From positions 1 to 64,000 of the forward strand of contig JAISRZ010000017.1 in assembly GCA_031273455.1 (NCBI GenBank): 64,000 bases of DNA, read 5' to 3'. Source of the stretch: Deltaproteobacteria bacterium. GTDB taxonomy: Bacteria; Desulfobacterota; Desulfarculia; Adiutricales; Adiutricaceae. The notes under the pieces are model-generated. The model had not been told where the DNA came from. It saw only the letters and a program-made list of their open reading frames with translations, and did no database searches. Numbering within the stretch: position 1 is the first letter of the stretch; every line of letters begins with the position of its first letter. Both the position numbers and the translations under genes were made by a program. Positions 36,485 through 45,542 of the stretch are shown here, piece by piece.

Positions 36485-36925
36485 CTATCCATAAGAGTAA
36501 TATTCTTTTGCCCATTCTTTTATTTTTTCAAAATTATCAGTATACTGTGGATCTATTTTTAGCTCATCAAAGCTCTTACCATGGGAGAAATAGTAGTCTG
36601 AAAGTCCTTCAATTAGCGATTGTTCGTCTATGTCATCGAAATGGCGGAATAAATCGTTGAAAGTCTGATTGACCGAAGTACAGCGCAAACCTCCGATTTC
36701 AACAATTTCAAGGCTGTCGAAATCATCAACCACAAAGCAGTTAACGTTCTCGAAAGGTAAAAGCGCCTTAGAGTAAACATCAATTTCATCTTCGTGAACG
36801 TAGCCATTGAATAAATCCAATAATTCAAGCGCGGAAGTAAGGCAAAGAACAACGTCCAAGCCTTTAAGGACGCTTGTAAACCATTTTCTATGTGATGTAT
36901 AATTACAACAACAGTCTAAACGCAT
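36485..36925 (-). CDS. Hypothetical protein, distantly AbiEi-like
   Basis: A 146-residue acidic protein with low G+C. The start at 36925 is chosen because AGGGAG lies 4 bases upstream of ATG; a longer frame to 36943 lacks one. The middle part (IVEIGGLRCTSVNQTFNDLFRHFDDIDEQSLIEGLSDYYF) resembles the region of AbiEi-type antitoxins that follows their helix-turn-helix, where a VTxxxRTLxDL pattern occurs. The helix-turn-helix itself is not evident. I cannot assign a function. It lies beside the MntA antitoxin, in a patch of toxin-antitoxin debris. Confidence 0.5.
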   Translation of the reverse strand: MRLDCCCNYTSHRKWFTSVLKGLDVVLCLTSALELLDLFNGYVHEDEIDVYSKALLPFENVNCFVVDDFDSLEIVEIGGLRCTSVNQTFNDLFRHFDDIDEQSLIEGLSDYYFSHGKSFDELKIDPQYTDNFEKIKEWAKEYYSYG

Positions 36926-37721
36926 TTTTCTCCCTATATTCATCAGATAAATGATTCTTTTATATTATAAAGTTATTATATATCACTTGTCTAGATGATC
37001 ACCAAGCCATTTCATGACCCTATAAAAGTGATATGGCTGTATGTATATCCTCACTAGCAAATTGGATTGATTCCAGCCATCTAATTCCAGCCCTATCGCT
37101 GTCTGGCTTGACTAACCGTTGAAGATCGGCGGCGAGCGACACACGCTCCATCGAAAAAACAAATTATTTCCACCGCAGAGAGGTGGAATTAATCATTTTA
37201 AACCTAAATTTATCTATATCTTGTCAAAAACAAATGAAGTTGAGATCGTTTTGTTCAGCTCTTGATAGATCTTTTTGGCTCGCTTCTGATCGAGTGACCA
37301 ATTTATCAATGAGTCGTTCTCCCGAGAATAATAATCTCACTAGAAGGCCTGATTCCACAGCCTTATCTAAACGACCGAGGCTGGCTACTTGTCTAGGCTT
37401 TTGAGCGCTGGCCATTTTCTCTATACGACTCGACTAGAGAAATATAGTATACACCGCCAATCTTGGAAATTCACCTTCAGGCCCCTTCTGAACTCGGCCT
37501 CACCATGCTCCTCATGTGGCCTTTGTGGCCTGAACTTCGTCTCGCTTATGGACTGGACCACAAGGCTAAATCGTCCCGCCAATTATGGCCATTATTTCCG
37601 TTTAGAGGTATAACGGGATTATCGTAATAGATTTTTAATCCTACGAAATCTTTAAAATTCGATCCTAAACGATTATGTTAGGGGCCTGGATAAAAAGTTG
37701 TGGGCTAGTTGGGACTCTCGC
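36926..37721. other. Decayed segment, no gene recognised
   Basis: About 800 bases with only short broken frames. One minus-strand piece near 37224-37415 (ASLGRLDKAVESGLL, KLVTRSEASQ) has gene-like composition but cannot be named. Confidence 0.35.
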
Positions 37722-37970
37722 TCATAAATTTTGTGAAAATCTCCAGGCCAAGCACATGGCTATCGTTTCGCCCACGCCCGTTTTAACGCCCATGCGGAGC
37801 CAGTTCTCATCGAACATGTCTTCCAACGCGAGCCCAGAGCTATCGAACCGCGTCAAATCGAACTTGTTTGAGGCCTTGATTACGTCATAGAGGAAATTTA
37901 CAGTCTCAAAAGCTTCCCTCTGAGCGAAAAAGCGCTTAAATTCCTGTAAAACGCCTCCAGGGCCGTTCAC
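37722..37970 (-). pseudogene. Fragment of a restriction-type DEAD-box helicase
   Basis: An 82-residue frame includes QREAFETVNFLYDVI, FDENWLRMGVKTGVGETIAMCLAW and RFSQNL. The second part matches the first helicase motif region of type III restriction-like ATPases, where KMATGSGKTxVMAxLIAW is usual. The Lys of Walker A is replaced (TGVGETIA), so ATP binding would be lost. No downstream helicase or nuclease part remains. Confidence 0.5.
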
Positions 37971-37994
37971 TAAATGTTTTTATTAATGATAACT

Positions 37995-38069
37995 GTTTCC
38001 TCAGGGGAAACTTCATGGACAGACCAGGTTGACAGACCAGGTGGACCTGAAAAGTTTCCCCGGGGAAAC
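37995..38069. repeat. Two GTTTCCC-type palindromes
   Basis: A 17-base variant, GTTTCCTCAGGGGAAAC, at 37995-38011 and a perfect GTTTCCCCGGGGAAAC at 38054-38069. Between them GACAGACCAGG occurs twice; the first palindrome pairs at 34628 are followed by the same word. Confidence 0.88.
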
Positions 38070-38265
38070 TCGCGAAAGGTCTAGCCTCTTCTAGCTTTTG
38101 GCTGGAACGTCACCGCCCGAGCTTAAAGAACTAGTTAGTGGATCTACCGTTCTAAGAACGCAAGATCTAGAGCGACTAAAATATAAGTTTTAGACATTAT
38201 TCTGAACAATGGTAGGCGCGAAACCGCTAAAAAAAGAGGGTTCCAGGGCAAAACAAAAAATTAAG

Positions 38266-38395
38266 TAAGCCCAAAAACGGAGTGAATACCCCCAAAATAA
38301 GAGTATGGCCCCCCTATTTTACAGAATGGAGGCCTGTTTTTAGAACATCGAAGGTTACTAAGAGTTATGAACATGTTTTAAACAATTTATCGACA
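38266..38395. repeat. ~140-bp repeat unit, sixth copy (diverged)
   Basis: Follows TTCTGAACAATGG and shares AAGCCCAAAA, TACCCCCAAAA and the final TTATCGACA (38387-38395), a DnaA-box variant. It is more diverged than the units in the long repeats. Confidence 0.8.
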
Positions 38396-38630
38396 ACCGC
38401 CAGCGGATCGTGGCCGCTCGCCAAGGGAAGCGGTTTAAAATGGGGTCATAACGCAATAAGCCGCCAGTTTGTTCAAATATGAATTCGCGCCAGCGACCAA
38501 TAAAGCCGATACCTATTAAGATGGCCCCGGCGCCTTAGGGCGCTTAAAGGCTACCCTTTAACCTACGGTCAAAGTGGCCTATCTTCCTTAGACCAATGAA
38601 CCTTAGCGAAAAGGCTCAAAGATTCCCCGG

Positions 38631-38688
38631 GGAAACGTTTTAACCCACCAGATGGACTCCTAGTTTCCCTGGGGAAACTGGTAACCAA
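38631..38688. repeat. Two GTTTCCC-type palindromes
   Basis: GATTCCCCGGGGAAAC at 38631-38646 and GTTTCCCTGGGGAAAC at 38673-38688, 42 bases apart start to start. Confidence 0.88.
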
Positions 38689-38822
38689 GCTTATCTTGGC
38701 TCTAGCCTCGGGTTGGATCTTAATTAAAGCGCCATGTATGGGGGCGATTAAACCGGACTTTTGCGCAAAGAGGGTCGCGATTGACCCTAAAAAACGAAGG
38801 TGGAGGGGTGGGGAAAAAAGTA

Positions 38823-38960
38823 AGAAGCCCTAAAATCGCGGTAACTACCCCCCAAATCTGAGTATGACCCCTTGTTTTTAAATAATGATGAGCCATTTTT
38901 CGAACATCAAGGCGTTTTTCAAGTTATGAACGAGTTTTGAACAATTTTTAAACGTTTTTT
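38823..38960. repeat. ~140-bp repeat unit, seventh copy (diverged)
   Basis: Shares AAAATCGCGGTAACTACCCC, GAGTATGACCCC and GTTATGAACGAGTTTTGAACA with the other units. It is the last unit before cstA. Confidence 0.82.
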
Positions 38961-39304
38961 CGGGGATCGCCTCTATTAGCCAAGGTATACGGCGATAAAT
39001 CCAGGAATTGTCAGTTTTGTTCATAACCAGATAATGACTATCCCGCTGGCGGCGATCGATTTCGTTCCCCAGGCGGCCAGGTTGACTATACTATAAGTAT
39101 GGTTGGGATGCTGGAAAAAGCCCCTGGATCGGACAGTAGGGGTTTTAAGTGGCTAGGGAAAAATAGGCTTAGAAAGTCAGAAAGTCGCTTTTTTTGGTCC
39201 CCCAAGGCGGCTTTTTGTCCACGGCGGTTCCATAAGCTTCGGGTCAAAAATAATCGTTTAAGAGGTTTTTTGTATATTTGACGCTAGTCAAATGGCTGGC
39301 CTAA

Positions 39305-39340
39305 GTTAGGTCAGACTGTTAGGTCAGACTGTTAGGTCAG
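39305..39340. repeat. 13-bp tandem repeat
   Basis: GTTAGGTCAGACT repeated twice and then a partial third copy (GTTAGGTCAG). Short head-to-tail array in a non-coding spacer. Confidence 0.9.
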
Positions 39341-39950
39341 GCCAAAAAATAAGGCAAGGATCGTCTTTTCAGGAAAATTTCTTATTAGCCAAAGCGTGAC
39401 GCCAAGATGATGATTTAACTATATAACGCGGTTCGTTTTTTTACAAATTAAATTTTAAAAAAGCGTTACTTTTAAAATTAAAGTGTTATATAATATTTAA
39501 ATGATAATAAATAGTTTTTTGTTGAATAATAAAGTATTTATATAGTTTTTCGGAAGTTTTAAATAGTTTTTGAATAATTTTACGGTAAACTTTTTGGATA
39601 GACTAAATTATCCCATAGGACCGCTCATTTTTCGCTAACTATAAGTGGATCTGTTAGGGGCTTAAAGGACTTCATAAGGCGCTAAAACTTGGGTCTATTT
39701 CCCGCTTTTGGAACTCATGTCGTTGGTTAGGTTTACCAATAAATTAGGCCAAAAGCTCCAAAACCAAGGAAGACCAAGCCCCAAAGGCCAATAATCATCA
39801 ATTCTCCGCTTTTATTTTCAAAGAGGATCGCCTAAAATAAATAGGCGCCGCCAAGGTTTCTTCATGAAGAAATAACGTTTATTGAAAGCGGTTGGACGTT
39901 TCTAATCCTTTACTGATTTCCGCGAAGACGCGTTATGGGAGGGGGATCGC
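39341..39950. other. Very A+T-rich spacer before cstA
   Basis: Bases about 39420-39600 are extremely A+T-rich, with several TTATATAA-like words. This is compatible with a DNA-unwinding element or simply a promoter region. GGAGGGGG precedes the cstA start. No gene is seen. Confidence 0.4.
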
Positions 39951-41759
39951 ATGAACGCTTTGACATTAGTTTTCACTTCCCTCTGCGTTTTCGCCATAGG
40001 GTACCGTTTTTACGGGCTGTGGATAGCCCGGCGGGTTTTGCGTTTGGACGCCGCCCGGGTCACTCCGGCCTGCTCGGTCAACGATGACCATGATTATGTC
40101 CCCACCGAGAAGATGTACCTCTTTGGTTTCCACTTCTCCAGCATCTCGGCGGCGGGGCCTTTAATCGGGCCAATCCTCGCGGCCCAGTGGGGTTACTTGC
40201 CCAGCGCTCTGTGGATTTTAATCGGTAGCGTCCTCGGCGGGGCGGTCCATGACATGGTGGTGCTCTTCGCCTCGGTTAGGCACAGGGGCAAAAGTTTAGC
40301 CAACATCGCGAGCCAAGAGGTGGGCCCAGTGGTGGGCAACGTCTGCTCAATAGCCGTCCTCTTTATCGTCCTTTTGACCTTGGCCGGGCTGTCCATCTCG
40401 GTCATTAACGCCATGTTTTTAAGCCCTTGGGGAACCTTCACGGTCTTAGTGACCATACCCATCGCCTTTCTTTTAGGGCTCTTTATCCGGTCCAAGCCGG
40501 ATCAAGTGGCCTTGGGCACCATGGGGGCTTTGTTTTTACTGTTTCTGGCTATTTTAGCTGGCCCTTTTGTGGCCACTAACCCCACCTTAAGCTCCATCTT
40601 CACTTTAGAAAGGCGCTCTTTAGCCTGGTCCGTCCCGATTTACGGCTTTGTGGCCTCGGTTTTGCCAGTTTGGCTCCTTTTAGGCCCTCGGGGTTACCTT
40701 TCCACCTACTTTAAGCTCGGGACCATCTTTGGGCTGGCCTTATCCATATTAATAGTTAGGCCGCCTTTACTTATGACCCCGTTCACCCAGTTTATTAACG
40801 GCGGCGGGCCCAACCTTTCCGGGCCCATGTTCCCGTTCCTCTTTATCACCATCGCCTGTGGGGCGGTTTCCGGGTTCCACGCGGTTATTGGCTCGGGCAC
40901 CACGCCGAAGATGGTTAAAAACGAAAAAGACGTCCTCTTTGTGGGTTATGGGGCCATGCTGACCGAGGGGTTCGTGGCCATTATGGCCTTGGTTTCCGCC
41001 TGCACCTTGATTCCCGCCGACTACTACGCTATCTCGGCCAGCCCCGAGGTTTTTCGGGCCATGGGCGTGGCCCCGGTGGACTTGGACGCCTTAGCCTTGG
41101 CCGTGCGCGAGAACATCCAGGGCCGACCGGGCGGGGCTGTGACCTTGGCCGTGGGCATGAGCAACATCTTCGCCTCGATCCCTTTTATGACCAGCTTGGT
41201 CTCTTACTGGTACCACTTCGCCATCATGTTCATGGCCGTCTTTATCTTATCGGCCATTGACAGTGGGACCAGGGTGGGGCGGTTCTTTTTGCAGGAGCTT
41301 TTAGGTCAGTTTATCCCCAAGTTCAATGACAAGCGGTGGTGGCCCGGCATTGTCATCACTAGCGCTCTTTTCACCTCCAGTTGGGGCTTTTTAGTGGTCA
41401 CCGGGGACATTAACTCCATTTGGCCGCTCTTTGGCATGAGTAATCAGCTTTTAGCCTCCTGCGCTCTGATTATCGTGACCTCCATGCTCATCCGTTTGGG
41501 GCGCCTCCGTTTCGCCTGGTGCACGGCCGTTCCGGGTCTATTTTTGGCGGTCATCACCATCTGGGCTGGCTATAAGCAGATCTTTGGCTCTTATATGGTT
41601 AAAGGGCAAGTGGCTCTGTCCGTTTTGGGTATCACTATTATGGGCCTTATGGGGTTTATTCTCATTAGGACGATTTTTCAATGGCTTTCGCTTATCTCCA
41701 TTAAGAAAACCACGACCGACGCCTTTGGGGACGAGGTCCTGGCCACAACCCGAGAATAA
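39951..41759 (+). CDS. cstA: Carbon starvation protein CstA (pyruvate/peptide transporter family)
   Basis: A 602-residue inner-membrane transporter with about 16 membrane helices. CstA-family proteins take up pyruvate or peptides when carbon is scarce. Diagnostic segments are the N-terminal YRFYGLWIARRVL, the conserved HFSSISAAGPLIGPILAAQWGYLPSALWILIGSVLGGAVHD region, IACGAVSGFHAVIGSGTTPKM and the helix with IDSGTRVGRFFLQE. GGAGGGGG lies about 5 bases ahead of the ATG. It ends 3 bases before a hybrid kinase gene and is clearly co-transcribed with it, so that kinase may sense the transporter's substrate. Confidence 0.95.
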   Translation: MNALTLVFTSLCVFAIGYRFYGLWIARRVLRLDAARVTPACSVNDDHDYVPTEKMYLFGFHFSSISAAGPLIGPILAAQWGYLPSALWILIGSVLGGAVHDMVVLFASVRHRGKSLANIASQEVGPVVGNVCSIAVLFIVLLTLAGLSISVINAMFLSPWGTFTVLVTIPIAFLLGLFIRSKPDQVALGTMGALFLLFLAILAGPFVATNPTLSSIFTLERRSLAWSVPIYGFVASVLPVWLLLGPRGYLSTYFKLGTIFGLALSILIVRPPLLMTPFTQFINGGGPNLSGPMFPFLFITIACGAVSGFHAVIGSGTTPKMVKNEKDVLFVGYGAMLTEGFVAIMALVSACTLIPADYYAISASPEVFRAMGVAPVDLDALALAVRENIQGRPGGAVTLAVGMSNIFASIPFMTSLVSYWYHFAIMFMAVFILSAIDSGTRVGRFFLQELLGQFIPKFNDKRWWPGIVITSALFTSSWGFLVVTGDINSIWPLFGMSNQLLASCALIIVTSMLIRLGRLRFAWCTAVPGLFLAVITIWAGYKQIFGSYMVKGQVALSVLGITIMGLMGFILIRTIFQWLSLISIKKTTTDAFGDEVLATTRE

Positions 41760-41762
41760 CTT

Positions 41763-44700
41763 GTGTCCTCTAACTGGATAATCGTCTTCTTTTTAGGGTT
41801 AGCCGGCGTTTTGGCCGTCTCTTTGTCCATGGTCTCCTGTGAGTCGGATTTTAACGGGAACGCGGAGAAAGAGCGGACCTTTATTCTGGACTACCGCCAG
41901 ATTCCCGGGATAACCCCCGAGGAGACCCAGGCCATTGAAAAGCTCCAAGCCGAGGGCCGGTTATTGACCTATGGCTCGGTGGTCTCCAAAGAGTCTTATT
42001 TAAGCGAAACGGGTGAGGAGCTAGGGTTTTTAATCAACTTCTCCCACTTTTTAGCTGAGCTTCTGAGTTTACCCGTGGCCCATCGCTTTTACGAGCCCGA
42101 GGAGTTAGCTCCCGCCTTAAAGAGCGGGGCCTTGGATCTAGCCAGCGAGATCTACCCCAGTTTAGAGGACCAGAATGTCGTCTTCCAGACTGACCCCATT
42201 TACCATCGGATCTTAAAAATTTATGAGCTAAGGGGAGCTGAGGAGCTAGCGGTCATCGCCACCAAAAGGCCGGTTAAGCTGGGCTTTATCGGCGAAGCGG
42301 CCTTATCGCCGCATGTGGTTAACTCCATTAACCTCCCCATGGAAAGAGCCTTTTTTAAAAGCTACGCCGAGGCGGCGGCGGCGGTTTTAAGCGGCGAGTT
42401 GGATGGTTTTTTTGGCGAGGCCCAGACCAAAGCCTTCATGGAGCGTTACCCCAACCTGACCATGGAGGATTTTTACCCCCCCATCAATTCCCCTTTGTAC
42501 TTAGGCACGGCTCGCGAGGAGCTAAAGCCGGTCATTAGCGTGGTCCAGAAGTTTTTGGACAACGGGGGGACCGAGTTTCTGTCCTACTTATACGACCAAA
42601 GCGAGCTGGACAAAAAGCGGACCGAGTTTATGGTCAGCTTAGACCCGGGGGCTCGGGATCTGGTTCGGGGTTACTTGGTTGAGAATAAAGAAATCTTAGT
42701 GGGGGCCGAGTCCGATGACTATCCGGTCAGCTTCCATAATAAAGCCTTAGGCCAGTTTCAAGGGATTGGCCACGACCTTTTGGCCGAGGTCTCGGCCATT
42801 ACGGGCTTAAAGTTTAAAGTGGTCAACGATCCCGGGGCCACCGCCGAGGATCTGGAGATAGACTTACGCGATGGCCGGCTTGATCTTCTTTTAAAGTTTA
42901 GCTACCAAAACCCCGGGGATAAGCGGTTTTTGTGGGCCGAGCGACCCTACTTCTTTGACCGCTACGCCTTAATAACCACCATCAACCAACCGGAAATCCA
43001 GTTTAACCAGATGTTTTACGGTCGGGTGGGTTTAGCCCGCGGGGATAAGCTCTCGGATATTTACGCCAAGTGGTTCCCGGATGACCGGGCCATTATCTAC
43101 TACCGGACCACGGATAAGGCTTTAGAGGCTTTGGAGCGCAATGACATTAACTTCATTATGGGCTCCATGAACCGCTTACTTAGCTTAACCAACTACCGGG
43201 AAAAACCGGGGTTTAAGGCCGCCTTGGTCTTTGAGCGGGACATCCCCTCGGGGCCGGCTTATAACCACCACCAGGCCCGCTTGCGGCAAATCATGGATAA
43301 GGCCATGGAAATGGTGGACATGCCCTCCATCAATGACCGTTGGCACCGGCGGATGTTCGATTACAACCGGAAGTTCTTAAACGACGCCATCCCTTACGTG
43401 GCGGTCTTTGGGCTCATCTTGCTCTTGGCCATCCTGGCCTTGGTCTCGGTTAACGCCAAAAACGGGCGCTTAAACCGGGAGCTGGAGACTTTGGTCGATG
43501 AGCGGACCAAAAAGCTGTTAGCCACCGAGGAGAACCTGGAGGAGGAGCGGCAACTCTTTAAGCGCATCTTAGAATCCTGCCCCTTAAGCTTCACCATCAC
43601 CCAAAATGGACGGTTGGTTTTTATGACCCCGTTCGCCGAAAAGTTCTTTGGGGTCAAACTCGGCGATCCGCGGGAAATGTGGTACGCCGACGCTGAGGAG
43701 CTGGCCCAGTGCGTTAAAGACATCGAGAACGGCCAGGTTATTAATTGGCGGCCCATGCGGGTTATTAGGTCCGATGGGGAGATCCGGGAGGTTTTAGTTA
43801 ACGCCTTCGCGAGCGACTATTATGGCAGCGATAGCGTCATGACCTGGTTTTCCGATGTGACGGAGCTCAGAAATAACGCCAGGGAGCTCTCTTTAGCTCG
43901 GGATATCGCCGAGGATAGCGCTCGGGCTAAAAGCGAGTTTCTGGCCAACATGAGTCACGAGATCCGCACCCCCATGAACGCCATCTTAGGTCTAACCCAG
44001 TTGGCCCTTCAGACCCAGTTAAACGAGATCCAGCGCGATTACTTGGAAAAGACCTCCGCCGCCGCGAGCTCGCTTTTGGGCATTATTAACGACATCTTAG
44101 ATTTCTCCAAGATCGAGGCTGGAAAGCTAACCATGGAGAAAATCGAGTTCCTCTTGGAGGAAGTGGTTAATAACGTTGTTAACGTTATCTTGGTCCGGGT
44201 GAACGAAAAGAACCTGGAGCTTCTGTTATCCATCGCCCCCAACACCCCGACCAGCTTAATTGGCGATCCTTTGCGCTTAGGCCAAGTTTTAAACAACCTT
44301 TTGACCAACGCCGTTAAGTTCACGGAAAAAGGCCAGGTCAATTTGGTGGTTCAGGTCATGCAAGAGACCCACAACCAGGTGACTTTACGCTTTGAGGTTA
44401 GGGACACGGGCATTGGTCTAACCGATGAGCAGATCTCCCGGCTCTTCACCGCCTTTAACCAGGCGGATAGCTCGACCACCCGGCGTTATGGGGGGACGGG
44501 CCTTGGGTTAGCCATTAGTAAAAGCTTAGTGGAGATGATGGGCGGCTCCATTTGGTGCCAAGGGTCCAGGGGTCAGGGGAGCTCCTTTTGCTTCACCGCC
44601 CGTTTTGGGGTGGGGGATCGGAGCGCCCGTTACGCTAGCCATCAGTCAGCCCTAAAGAACATTGTGGTCTTGGCCGTGGATGACTATGAGCCAGTTTTAA

Positions 44701-45542
44701 CGGTCTTAGTGGATAACTTAAAGTCCTTAGGGGTCCAGGCCATTGGCTGCGGGTCGGGTAAAGACGCTTTATCCATCTTAAAGGACCGGGAGGCTCGGGC
44801 CGACCGGACGGACGCGGTTATTTTAGACTGGAAAATGCCGGAAATGGATGGCTTGGAGACCGCTGACCAGATCCAGAAGCTCCTGCCCCAAGAAAAGATC
44901 CCCTCTTTAATTATGGTCACCGCCAATGACCGGGATGAGTTGGCTGACTTGGCCCGGGATCACGGCATTAAGGCCATTGTGCCGAAACCCATCTCGGCCT
45001 CCTCGGTTTTAAACGCCTTAACTAAGGTGTTAAATGTGGGCTTAGAACCCCAGAAACCTAAGAAAACCGATTCCGTTTTAAAAGCCGATCCCGCGCTAGT
45101 GGCTCACTTAAAGGGGTCGCGGATCTTACTGGCTGAGGACAATGAGGTTAACCAGTTGGTGGCCAGAAAGCTGTTAAAGAACGCGGGCTTTGTGGTCAAT
45201 ATCGCCAACAATGGCCTAGAAGCCGTCAACATGGTCCAAGCCTCGTCCTATGATCTGGTGTTAATGGATATCCAGATGCCGGAAATGGACGGGCTAACGG
45301 CCACCAAAACCATTAGATCCATCGCTGGTTACGAGAAAATCCCCATCGTGGCCATGACGGCCCACGCCATGAGCGGCGATCGGGAGCTAAGCTTGGCCGC
45401 GGGCATGAACGATCACATCACCAAACCCATTAACCTTTCTGAGCTGTTTACGGCCTTAAACCGCTGGATTAAACCCGAATCCGCGCCTAAAGACCCGACC
45501 CCCCAGTCGTCCGCCAATGGCGAGCCCGCTAACCCCAGCTGA
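41763..45542 (+). CDS. Hybrid sensor histidine kinase with two solute-binding sensor domains (BvgS-like)
   Basis: A 1259-residue inner-membrane kinase starting at GTG. Residues about 5-27 are a hydrophobic N-terminus with Cys27 in VSC. Two periplasmic SBP_bac_3-like domains follow, at about 35-290 and 300-535. The second opens with EILVGAESDDYPVSF and RLDLLLKFSY. A membrane helix lies at about 543-563. A short coiled coil and a PAS domain (about 600-705) precede HisKA with His732 in FLANMSHEIRTPMN. A HATPase domain follows (NNLLTNAVKFT, RYGGTGLGLAIS). Two receivers carry Asp1022 and Asp1169. The terminal HPt of BvgS/EvgS is missing. Its operon partner is cstA. Confidence 0.93.
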   Translation: MSSNWIIVFFLGLAGVLAVSLSMVSCESDFNGNAEKERTFILDYRQIPGITPEETQAIEKLQAEGRLLTYGSVVSKESYLSETGEELGFLINFSHFLAELLSLPVAHRFYEPEELAPALKSGALDLASEIYPSLEDQNVVFQTDPIYHRILKIYELRGAEELAVIATKRPVKLGFIGEAALSPHVVNSINLPMERAFFKSYAEAAAAVLSGELDGFFGEAQTKAFMERYPNLTMEDFYPPINSPLYLGTAREELKPVISVVQKFLDNGGTEFLSYLYDQSELDKKRTEFMVSLDPGARDLVRGYLVENKEILVGAESDDYPVSFHNKALGQFQGIGHDLLAEVSAITGLKFKVVNDPGATAEDLEIDLRDGRLDLLLKFSYQNPGDKRFLWAERPYFFDRYALITTINQPEIQFNQMFYGRVGLARGDKLSDIYAKWFPDDRAIIYYRTTDKALEALERNDINFIMGSMNRLLSLTNYREKPGFKAALVFERDIPSGPAYNHHQARLRQIMDKAMEMVDMPSINDRWHRRMFDYNRKFLNDAIPYVAVFGLILLLAILALVSVNAKNGRLNRELETLVDERTKKLLATEENLEEERQLFKRILESCPLSFTITQNGRLVFMTPFAEKFFGVKLGDPREMWYADAEELAQCVKDIENGQVINWRPMRVIRSDGEIREVLVNAFASDYYGSDSVMTWFSDVTELRNNARELSLARDIAEDSARAKSEFLANMSHEIRTPMNAILGLTQLALQTQLNEIQRDYLEKTSAAASSLLGIINDILDFSKIEAGKLTMEKIEFLLEEVVNNVVNVILVRVNEKNLELLLSIAPNTPTSLIGDPLRLGQVLNNLLTNAVKFTEKGQVNLVVQVMQETHNQVTLRFEVRDTGIGLTDEQISRLFTAFNQADSSTTRRYGGTGLGLAISKSLVEMMGGSIWCQGSRGQGSSFCFTARFGVGDRSARYASHQSALKNIVVLAVDDYEPVLTVLVDNLKSLGVQAIGCGSGKDALSILKDREARADRTDAVILDWKMPEMDGLETADQIQKLLPQEKIPSLIMVTANDRDELADLARDHGIKAIVPKPISASSVLNALTKVLNVGLEPQKPKKTDSVLKADPALVAHLKGSRILLAEDNEVNQLVARKLLKNAGFVVNIANNGLEAVNMVQASSYDLVLMDIQMPEMDGLTATKTIRSIAGYEKIPIVAMTAHAMSGDRELSLAAGMNDHITKPINLSELFTALNRWIKPESAPKDPTPQSSANGEPANPS

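Larger units (their letters stand above)
29833..39060. other. Repeat-rich, gene-poor region with origin/partition-like signals
   Basis: About 9.2 kb with almost no intact genes. Directly visible are two ~1.16-kb direct repeats, seven ~140-bp repeat units, ten GTTTCCCYGGGGAAAC palindromes, two perfect DnaA boxes plus variants (TTATCGACA, TTATCGACT, TTATCAACT), and more than twenty TTTTGAACA-type motifs. Insertion sequences and toxin-antitoxin debris sit inside. Together this resembles an initiator- and ParB-binding region, for instance a chromosomal origin or integrated replicon, but no dnaA, rep, parA or parB gene is in the window. The interpretation is inference. Confidence 0.4.

Noticed and set aside
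30920-38688. Calling the palindromes canonical parS or Noc sites
   Set aside because: They are 16-bp GTTTCCCYGGGGAAAC; parS has a CACGTG centre and the Noc site is shorter. Only resemblance can be claimed.
39099-39281. 60-residue frame upstream of cstA
   Set aside because: Arg/Lys-rich translation typical of non-coding DNA; no ribosome-binding site.
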